Shown piece by piece: positions 7,519-12,989 of a stretch of DNA of 14,847 nt. Numbering within the stretch: the first letter of the stretch is position 1; the number at the start of each line of letters is the position of its first letter. The stretch comes from Gammaproteobacteria bacterium RIFCSPLOWO2_02_FULL_56_15 (lineage in GTDB: Bacteria; Pseudomonadota; Gammaproteobacteria; Eutrophobiales; Eutrophobiaceae): the NCBI GenBank assembly GCA_001801825.1, contig MGYR01000174.1, positions 1-14,847 on the forward strand, read 5' to 3'. Both the position numbers and the translations under genes were made by a program. The notes under the pieces are model-generated. The model did no database searches and had not been told where the DNA came from. It worked only from the letters and a program-made list of their open reading frames with translations.

Positions 7519-7524
7519 ATTATA
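7519..7524 (-). promoter_or_regulatory. Candidate -10 box of fabI
   Basis: A perfect TATAAT reads on the minus strand at 7524-7519. Initiation near 7511 would leave a leader of about 37 bases before the fabI ATG with its GGAG. No good -35 hexamer lies 16-18 bases upstream, so an activator or an unseen weak -35 would be needed. Confidence 0.45.
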
Positions 7525-7572
7525 AACTATTTTTATCAGGCTCCTCGGCAGAATTTGTGGGTGTAAAGTTTT

Positions 7573-7677
7573 CCCTGAGCAATGACAGATGCATGAACTT
7601 ATGAATTCGCCTGCCGTCTCAAAAGATATGTTGCCGCACAAGCAACTTCCCGAAAGGATTTTTTCGTTCATAGGCAC
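7573..7677 (-). pseudogene. Relic of a GFA-family (glutathione-dependent formaldehyde-activating-like) zinc protein
   Basis: Reading leftward from GTG 7677 or ATG 7671, the peptide has SGSCLCGNISFETAGEF followed by CICHC. This matches the start of GFA-fold proteins, which bind zinc through CxCG and, 17 residues on, CHCxxC. The second C of CxC and the first C of CHC here are 17 apart, as in that family. The similarity then stops: the next expected cysteine is absent (CHCSGK) and the frame enters the fabI promoter region. About 35 of the usual 110-150 residues remain. No continuation was found in the other two frames. Most likely a deleted remnant left by the rearrangement that built the region right of fabI. 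The frame runs into fabI without a stop, so an extended FabI cannot be fully excluded. Recognition is from motif only. Confidence 0.5.
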
Positions 7678-7835
7678 GGTTCCGGTAGATTGATGAAAAT
7701 AGCCGAATGTATTCTCTACGGCTGCTAGTGACTACGGTCTCTGCAGTATACCCGTAAGCGATGCAGTCTTCCGCCATGTTGCATCCAGGCTTGCCGAACT
7801 AGCAACCGGGACCACCGGCAGGGAGAGATGGGAAA
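7678..7835. other. Spacer between the GFA relic and the TPR lipoprotein gene
   Basis: This 158-base divergent spacer must contain the promoter for the rightward lipoprotein gene. I could not pick a pair of -35 and -10 boxes with acceptable spacing. No RNA gene, repeat or small reading frame with a convincing ribosome site was seen. Confidence 0.4.
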
Positions 7836-9029
7836 ATGAGTGAGCGTTTACTGATCATCAAGTGGTTATTCATGATGGTGCTCAGCTTGGGAATTTCCGG
7901 CTGTGCCACGGGTATAGCGAGGCTGCAGCCGGCAACGGAGGCGGATCTCGAGCATGTGCTATCCGGCGTGGTGCTCTTCGGCAAGGAATCCGTTGACCTG
8001 GAACTCCCAGTTGAAAATGTACTTGGACTGGATACTGAAGTTACGGATTTCCTTGACAGGGTGACGCGGGGGATTCGGTCGGATCAACAGAAATTGAAGG
8101 TCTTTCTGAAAGCCCTTTTCGATCCTCTGCAGTTGGCGATGGTATATGAAGATCGGGCCACGCTCACGGCAAGCGAGGTATTTCGCGAACGGAAGGCGAA
8201 TTGCCTGTCCTTTACCACGCTGATAGTTCCGGCCTTGCGGTATCTTGGCATCCAGGCTGCTTTCAACGAAGTGGATGTTCCACCGGTATGGGATTTGCAA
8301 AACCGGGACATGCTGATCCTGTACCATCATGTCAATGCCATCGCTGAGAGGAGTGATGGAAGACGACAGGTGGTCGATATCAACATGGCTGAATTTGATG
8401 TCCTTTATCCACAAAGGATGATTTCGGATCAGGTAGCGGAGGCCCAGTACTTCAATAACCGCGCCATGCAATATCTCATGGAAGACAATTTCCGGGATGC
8501 GTTTCGTTACCTGCGCAAGGCCTTGGAACTGGCGCCTGATTTGTCCTTCCTGTGGGTGAACCTCGGAGCGATTTATCGCAAGCAGGATCGATTAATGGAA
8601 GCGGAAACAGCCTACCGGAGGGCGCTGGAGATCGCTCCTGACAGCCTGATAGCCATAAGCAATCTGGAAAGAGTGTACCAGGCGCTGGGGAAAATCGAAG
8701 AGGCCGGCCTTTTCCGCAGAGCCGCCGCACAATTCCGGAACAGGAATCCCTATTATCTCTATACCCTGGCAATGAGCTCTTATGTTGCGCAAGAACACCT
8801 CGCTGCTCTGGAGAATATCAGGCTGGCGATCCGGCGTTTCCCCGGAGAACACAGATTCTATTTTCTGCAAGGCGCCATCTATTCCGCGTTGGGTGATGCA
8901 GTAAAGGCGGATGACAGTTTCAACAGCGCACTGGAACTTAGCTCAGACCAGGAACAGGAGCGGAAGTACCGCAGAAAGATAGATAGGCTTCACTGGGACG
9001 GCTTGCATTCCTTCGTTTCCCCCTGGTGA
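7836..9029 (+). CDS. Lipoprotein with transglutaminase-like domain and TPR repeats
   Basis: The 397-residue protein starts with a lipoprotein signal: LLIIKWLFMMVLSLGISGC, with Cys23 as the lipidation site (lipobox I-S-G-C), so it should sit on a membrane facing the periplasm. Residues about 80-185 resemble the transglutaminase-like fold. Cys123 (RKANCLSFTTL), His165 (YHHVN) and Asp181 (VVDINM) are in the right order for a Cys-His-Asp triad. EVDVPPVW between them is typical of the TPR-linked branch of this family. TPR units follow at about 204-237, 238-271 and 341-370, each with the ALELAPD or ALEIAPD type of ending. Such folds include proteases and amidases as well as cross-linkers, so the reaction is unknown. 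The ATG has GGGAGA 9 bases upstream. It ends 26 bases from the stop of the convergent methyltransferase. No function can be assigned with confidence. Confidence 0.85.
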   Translation: MSERLLIIKWLFMMVLSLGISGCATGIARLQPATEADLEHVLSGVVLFGKESVDLELPVENVLGLDTEVTDFLDRVTRGIRSDQQKLKVFLKALFDPLQLAMVYEDRATLTASEVFRERKANCLSFTTLIVPALRYLGIQAAFNEVDVPPVWDLQNRDMLILYHHVNAIAERSDGRRQVVDINMAEFDVLYPQRMISDQVAEAQYFNNRAMQYLMEDNFRDAFRYLRKALELAPDLSFLWVNLGAIYRKQDRLMEAETAYRRALEIAPDSLIAISNLERVYQALGKIEEAGLFRRAAAQFRNRNPYYLYTLAMSSYVAQEHLAALENIRLAIRRFPGEHRFYFLQGAIYSALGDAVKADDSFNSALELSSDQEQERKYRRKIDRLHWDGLHSFVSPW

Positions 9030-9030
9030 T

Positions 9031-9056
9031 GCCTGTGTAACGCCGGCAGGACAGGC
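9031..9056. repeat. Small inverted repeat between convergent genes
   Basis: GCCTGT (9031-9036) and ACAGGC (9051-9056) are exact reverse complements around 14 bases. It fills the 26-base gap between the stops of the lipoprotein and methyltransferase genes. There is no T tract, so a terminator role is only possible. Confidence 0.35.
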
Positions 9057-10033
9057 TATCGGTTGCGGCCGGTATCAGGCTTGCGGGCATCCAGCAGCCA
9101 GGCGATTTGGTATCCCTTGCGGTGATCCTTGATTTCCGTGAATTGCGCTCCTTCCAGACCTGCCGTTGTGAACTGATCCTGGAAGGAATGCATCTCCTCT
9201 CTGGAACGCGCGACTTTCAGCATCTGTTCCTGACGCATGGCAACGCCTCTGGCGTTTTGCCATCCAAGCTCCAGTGAGCGGCGCAGCTCGGATGGGCGGT
9301 AGCGCTCCTTCAGATGCCATACCTGGAGAAATTCCCGTGCATAAAACAGAGCGGAATCATCCGGGGGAACCTGTACTGAGAGTTGGTGGACCTGTTCCAT
9401 GGCGGGGCTAAGATTTGCGGATTCGCACCGGAGAGTTTCCCCGTCACCGATCTCGGCGGCGCGTGCCAGCCGGAGAATCAGGCTGAGTATGCCGTTATCT
9501 GCCAGTACGATACGCAGTCTTTGCAGGCGTCGGCCGATGTCTCTCGATACAGCGCCTCCCCGTGAATGTACAACCAGTCTAATCCTCCCTCGGGGTGCAA
9601 GCACCCTCACGGTTTCCGAAGTTGCCCGGGGATCACCGGCGTATTCAAATCCGAACTGCGAGACGATCCCGTCGAAGACTTCATCCTCGAAGGGCAGGCT
9701 TTCCAGCTGGACGCCTGCATAAAAGCGTATATCCTGAAACAACCCTTCCGGATCAGGAGTGTATCTGGGTGGATCGATCGCTGCTGCGTCGACTGCGTCA
9801 ATACATATACGGATATTTTTATGACGTGCCCGGGCAGCGCAGATCCGGGCAACGGTTCCGTTACCGGTTGCCAGGTCAAGAATACGGGAATCCTGTTGTA
9901 GCGGATCAATAAAACTGTCCCAGATACGCGTTAGCTGCAGCTCCATATCTGTACCTGAAAGACAGCTCGCACCCATGCCTGTTCGCCAGTATTGGGTCCA
10001 GGCTTCGAATAATGTTGTGCTTGCTTCTGTCAT
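9056..10033 (-). CDS. Class I SAM-dependent methyltransferase, substrate unknown
   Basis: The 325-residue soluble protein has the Rossmann-type methyltransferase core. Motif I is ILDLATGNGT (51-60), which binds S-adenosylmethionine. An acidic stretch CIDAVDAAAIDP (77-88) is in the motif II position. Then comes LPFEDEVFDGIVSQFGFEY (113-131), like the UbiE-type motif around the reaction site, then RVLAPRGRIRLVV (143-155). The C-terminal half (about 160-325) is mostly helical and not recognised; it may set substrate choice. No signal peptide or membrane helix is seen. The chosen ATG at 10033 has only a poor ribosome site (CGGA very close), so the true start could be internal. It is divergent from the TPR-sulfotransferase, 86 bases apart, and may share its control region. 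Methylation of a small molecule, lipid or peptide are all possible. Confidence 0.85.
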   Translation of the reverse strand: MTEASTTLFEAWTQYWRTGMGASCLSGTDMELQLTRIWDSFIDPLQQDSRILDLATGNGTVARICAARARHKNIRICIDAVDAAAIDPPRYTPDPEGLFQDIRFYAGVQLESLPFEDEVFDGIVSQFGFEYAGDPRATSETVRVLAPRGRIRLVVHSRGGAVSRDIGRRLQRLRIVLADNGILSLILRLARAAEIGDGETLRCESANLSPAMEQVHQLSVQVPPDDSALFYAREFLQVWHLKERYRPSELRRSLELGWQNARGVAMRQEQMLKVARSREEMHSFQDQFTTAGLEGAQFTEIKDHRKGYQIAWLLDARKPDTGRNR

Positions 10034-10063
10034 TCCGGAATAATAACCGGGATCAAAACACTC

Positions 10064-10092
10064 TTACCACCATACTGGTGTAACCATAAAAT
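10064..10092 (+). promoter_or_regulatory. Candidate promoter of the TPR-sulfotransferase gene
   Basis: TTACCA (10064-10069) and TAAAAT (10087-10092) are 17 bases apart, matching TTGACA/TATAAT at 4 and 5 of 6 positions. Initiation near 10099 would leave about 20 bases before ATG 10120. The spacer contains a dyad that looks like a repressor site. Confidence 0.5.
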
Positions 10093-10095
10093 GGT
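10068..10095. promoter_or_regulatory. Nested dyads, candidate FadR/GntR-type operator
   Basis: TGGT-GTA-ACCA (10076-10086) matches the TGGTNNNACCA half-site pattern used by FadR/FCD-branch GntR regulators such as PdhR and LldR. It overlaps two more dyads, CACCA-TAC-TGGTG (10068-10080) and ACCAT-AAA-ATGGT (10083-10095). The core lies wholly between the proposed -35 and -10 boxes, where a bound protein would block RNA polymerase. It is also within reach of the divergent methyltransferase. No regulator gene is in the window, so the factor is unknown. Confidence 0.4.
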
Positions 10096-10119
10096 CCTGG
10101 AGAGGCAGGTGTCCTGTGG

Positions 10120-12207
10120 ATGGGATACAATTCTGGTTACTATATGAATCGTGGTATTCCATCGAGACGCAGGTTGAGACAGCTACTATTGGACAATTCA
10201 TCACGGAAAGCGAATACAACCGCGGACCCGCAAGGAGTTATCGGGCGGATAGAACAGCATTTAGCTTCGAATCCCGTCAGGGCCGAGGCGCTGGCGGCTG
10301 AATTTCTGCAGGCATCACCAGGTCATCCTATGGCCCTGTTACTCCAGGGAATCGCTTGCCGCTTGATGGGAAATCCCCCCAGGGCGATAGAGATACTCGA
10401 TCCCTTGTCCCGGAGCTGTCCTGATGCTCCTATGGTCCATCTGCAGCTGGGCCTGGCGCAGCGTGAAACGGGACAGAATGAAGCTGCTCTGCAAGCAATG
10501 CGCGAGGCCGTGAAGGCCAAACCCGATTTCAGCGATGCCTGGCTTGCTTTAGCGGACCTGCTGATCGCCATGGGTGACACCAATGCCGCGGATCAGGCCT
10601 TCATGGAGTATATCTCCCGTGCCGCAAGGGATCCGGCCCTCATGAAACCCGCTGCTGCCTTGCGCGAGAACCGCCTCGGGGAAGCTGAAGACCTCTTGCA
10701 AAGTCACCTGGGTGCGCATCCGAACGATGTCGTGGCCCTCTGTATGCTGGCCGATGTCGCCGATCGCCATGATCGAATGAGTGATGCGGAGGCGTTACTG
10801 AAGCGGTGCCTCGAACTCGCGCCCGGTTACCGGCGTGCCCGGCATAATTATGCCGTGGTCCTGTTACGGCAGAACCGGGCGCCGGAGGCGCTGGTGGAAA
10901 CCGGGCGGCTGCTGGAGGAGGAGCCTGGGAATCCGGAGATACGCAAATTACGCGCGGCCATTCTGGTCCGACTGCGGGAATACGAGGAGTCGATCCGGAT
11001 CTGTGAAGACCTGCTTCGCGAGTATCCTGACCAGCCTACTGTCTGGACCAGTCTGGGGCATATGCTGAAATCGGTAGGCCGCCGCGAGGACTGTGTCCAC
11101 GCATACCGCAAGGCGATACAGCTTGCTCCCCAGTACGGTGAAGCTTACTGGAGCCTCGCCAACCTGAAAAACCTGCCATTGACCGATCTGGAACTCGAAG
11201 CCATGCTGCACCGGGTGGCCGATCCGACTCTGGCGGAGAATGACCGGCTGCATTTTCACTTCGCTATCGGCAAGGCCCTGGAAGATAAGGGAGAGTATGC
11301 CGAATCCTTCCGTCATTATGAGCAGGGCAATCGATTGCGCCGTAAAAGCAAGGGCTACGATCCCGGAGAGCTCTCGGATCATGTTCTCCGCAGCAAGGCG
11401 CTGTTTACGAGCGAATTTTTCAGCGAACGTGCCTCCTGGGGTGCGGGAGTACAGGATCCTATCTTTATCCTCGGGTTGCCGCGCTCGGGTTCGACTCTGG
11501 TGGAACAGATCCTGGCCAGTCACAGCGCTGTGGAAGGGACCATGGAACTCCCCGACATCGCGGCGATTGCGAAATCCCTGGATGTCTGGAAACCGGGCCC
11601 GAATGCCCCCAGGTACCCTAAGATCCTGGCGGAACTGGGACAGGATAGCCTGCGCGAGCTTGGCTTGGCCTACCTGGAACAGACTCGAATCCAGCGCAAA
11701 CTGTGCAAACCGAGGTTTATCGACAAGATGCCCAACAACTTTGCCCATATTGGCCTGATTCACATGATTTTACCTAATGCCCGGATTATTGATGTCCGGC
11801 GGCATCCCCTCGCATGCGGTTTCTCCCTGTACAAGGAACATTTTGCACGCAGTCAGAATTTCAGTTATGACTTGGGAGAAATCGGGCGCTATTACCGGAA
11901 TTACATGGAACTGATGGCGCATTTCGACGCGGTGCTCCCCGGGCGGGTGCACCGTATCCTTTACGAACAGTTGGTCAATGATACCGAGACCGAAGTATGC
12001 CGTTTGCTCGAATATTGCGGATTGCCCTTCGAAGAGACATGCCTGAATTTCTACAAAAACAAACGTGCTGTCAGCACGGCAAGCTCGGAGCAGGTACGCT
12101 CCCCCATGTACCGGGATGCCATCGACCACTGGCGGCACTACGAACCCTGGCTGGGGCCGCTCAAAAGCTCCCTGGGATCCCTGGTGGATAGTTACCCGTA
12201 CGGATGA
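10120..12207 (+). CDS. TPR-repeat sulfotransferase
   Basis: The 695-residue protein joins an N-terminal TPR solenoid (about residues 45-370) to a C-terminal PAPS-dependent sulfotransferase domain (about 445-690). The 5'-phosphosulfate loop is FILGLPRSGSTLVEQILASH (449-468). Glu472 and Glu476 follow in the position of the catalytic acid/base of this family. The 3'-phosphate motif is DVRRHPLACGFSLY (558-571), with Arg560/Arg561 and Ser569. There is no signal peptide, so it should act in the cytoplasm, transferring sulfate from PAPS to a hydroxyl. The TPR part probably binds a protein or peptide substrate, but carbohydrate or lipid acceptors are not excluded. The ATG at 10120 is tentative: GGCAGG is about 11 bases upstream, and ATG 10144 is an alternative. 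It ends in TGA 49 bases before the small exported protein, which is probably co-transcribed. Confidence 0.9.
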   Translation: MGYNSGYYMNRGIPSRRRLRQLLLDNSSRKANTTADPQGVIGRIEQHLASNPVRAEALAAEFLQASPGHPMALLLQGIACRLMGNPPRAIEILDPLSRSCPDAPMVHLQLGLAQRETGQNEAALQAMREAVKAKPDFSDAWLALADLLIAMGDTNAADQAFMEYISRAARDPALMKPAAALRENRLGEAEDLLQSHLGAHPNDVVALCMLADVADRHDRMSDAEALLKRCLELAPGYRRARHNYAVVLLRQNRAPEALVETGRLLEEEPGNPEIRKLRAAILVRLREYEESIRICEDLLREYPDQPTVWTSLGHMLKSVGRREDCVHAYRKAIQLAPQYGEAYWSLANLKNLPLTDLELEAMLHRVADPTLAENDRLHFHFAIGKALEDKGEYAESFRHYEQGNRLRRKSKGYDPGELSDHVLRSKALFTSEFFSERASWGAGVQDPIFILGLPRSGSTLVEQILASHSAVEGTMELPDIAAIAKSLDVWKPGPNAPRYPKILAELGQDSLRELGLAYLEQTRIQRKLCKPRFIDKMPNNFAHIGLIHMILPNARIIDVRRHPLACGFSLYKEHFARSQNFSYDLGEIGRYYRNYMELMAHFDAVLPGRVHRILYEQLVNDTETEVCRLLEYCGLPFEETCLNFYKNKRAVSTASSEQVRSPMYRDAIDHWRHYEPWLGPLKSSLGSLVDSYPYG

Positions 12208-12256
12208 CTCTGAGAAGAAAATGAACCGATTGCCAGGTACCAACCGGGAGGACTCT

Positions 12257-12736
12257 ATGCGTTGTCAGCTGCTTAGCCAAGGGATCATCGGGGTCCTGTT
12301 GCTATGTGCAGGCCCTGCAAACCAGGCCGCAGAAACGAATACCCCCGCTTGGGAAGGACTGCAGCGGATGATGGGTACGGAGGCATTCGAGGAGGCCGGA
12401 CTCGACAAGCTCAGCGGCGAAGAACTGGAAAGTCTCGACCGGTGGATCCTGGAGTTCCTGGCCCATGATTCAACCCTGGTGGTGCAGAAAGACGAGGCCA
12501 TCAGGCAGCTCCAGGAGGAGCCCGTCCGGCGGCAGATCCCGGGACATTTCCGGGGCTGGGAAGGCGACACGGTCTTCACTCTGGATAATGGAGAGGTCTG
12601 GAAGCAGCGCATGCCCAGCCGCTATTTCACCTCCCTGGAGGACCCGGAGGTGGAGATTTCCCGGAATCTCCTGGGTTACTACGAGCTTGAGATTGTCAAG
12701 ACCGGACGCCGGGTAGGGGTGACACGGATCAAGTAG
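12257..12736 (+). CDS. Small exported protein of unknown function
   Basis: I do not recognise a named family. The 159-residue product starts with a Sec-type signal (MRCQLLSQGIIGVLLLCAG), likely cut around residues 21-25 (PANQAA), so it should be periplasmic or secreted. The Cys at 17 lacks a lipobox. The mature part has an acidic helical segment FEEAGLDKLSGEELESLDRW (44-63). A probable beta-rich part follows: GHFRGWEGDTVFTLDNG (96-112), VWKQRM and ISRNLLGYYELEIV (134-147), ending in a basic GRRVGVTRIK. That layout resembles proteins that, as I recall, sit as hypotheticals in xanthomonad-like genomes. The ATG at 12257 has GGGAGGA 5 bases upstream and gives an N-terminal signal; an ATG at 12221 and a much longer open frame from 12065, inside the sulfotransferase gene, are less likely. 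It follows the sulfotransferase by 49 bases. Confidence 0.8.
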   Translation: MRCQLLSQGIIGVLLLCAGPANQAAETNTPAWEGLQRMMGTEAFEEAGLDKLSGEELESLDRWILEFLAHDSTLVVQKDEAIRQLQEEPVRRQIPGHFRGWEGDTVFTLDNGEVWKQRMPSRYFTSLEDPEVEISRNLLGYYELEIVKTGRRVGVTRIK

Positions 12737-12853
12737 CAAAGCATCCTATCCCGGAATAGCTGTATGAAAACTACAACATTTAAGTGTTTTCGGCGTCAGA
12801 TCGAGTTGCCAATCTATCCGTGTGTCCCTATACTTTCCAACCAATAGACTACA

Positions 12854-12868
12854 CACAGGGGGGGTGTG
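12854..12868. repeat. Seven-G homopolymer tract in a short inverted repeat
   Basis: CACA (12854-12857), seven G residues (12858-12864), then TGTG (12865-12868). The tract lies about 30 bases upstream of the proposed -35 box of the receptor gene. Longer G tracts near promoters of surface proteins can change length by slippage; seven is short for that. Confidence 0.6.
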
Positions 12869-12893
12869 ACGGTGAAAAATTTCTCCCCTGTTG

Positions 12894-12924
12894 TTGCAGT
12901 ACCGTGCATGTTTTGAATTATAAA
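12894..12924 (+). promoter_or_regulatory. Candidate promoter of the TonB-dependent receptor gene
   Basis: TTGCAG (12894-12899) is followed after 18-19 bases by TTATAA/TATAAA (12918-12924). Initiation near 12931 would give a leader of about 60 bases that includes a hairpin. It lies in a 253-base AT-richer spacer after the small exported protein gene, so the receptor probably has its own promoter. No Fur-like box was recognised. Confidence 0.4.
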
Positions 12925-12946
12925 TCTGAGTTTGGTGTAAAAAAAT

Positions 12947-12967
12947 AAGGCAGGGAATTACTGCCTT
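12947..12967 (+). promoter_or_regulatory. Hairpin in the receptor mRNA leader
   Basis: AAGGCAG (12947-12953) pairs with CTGCCTT (12961-12967) over a 7-base loop. A run of seven A residues lies just before it and only TTT at its end. It ends 12 bases before the AGGAGGG ribosome site. It could be a weak terminator for upstream transcription, an attenuator, or a stabilising leader structure. Confidence 0.45.
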
Positions 12968-12989
12968 TCATCCACGACTAGGAGGGCAT

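Noticed and set aside
9566..9901. Open frames on the plus strand across the methyltransferase gene
   Set aside because: The minus-strand methyltransferase explains the stretch with real motifs; the plus frames have none.
12065..12256. Extended start for the small exported protein inside the sulfotransferase gene
   Set aside because: The extra residues are the out-of-frame reading of the sulfotransferase C-terminus and would bury the signal peptide.
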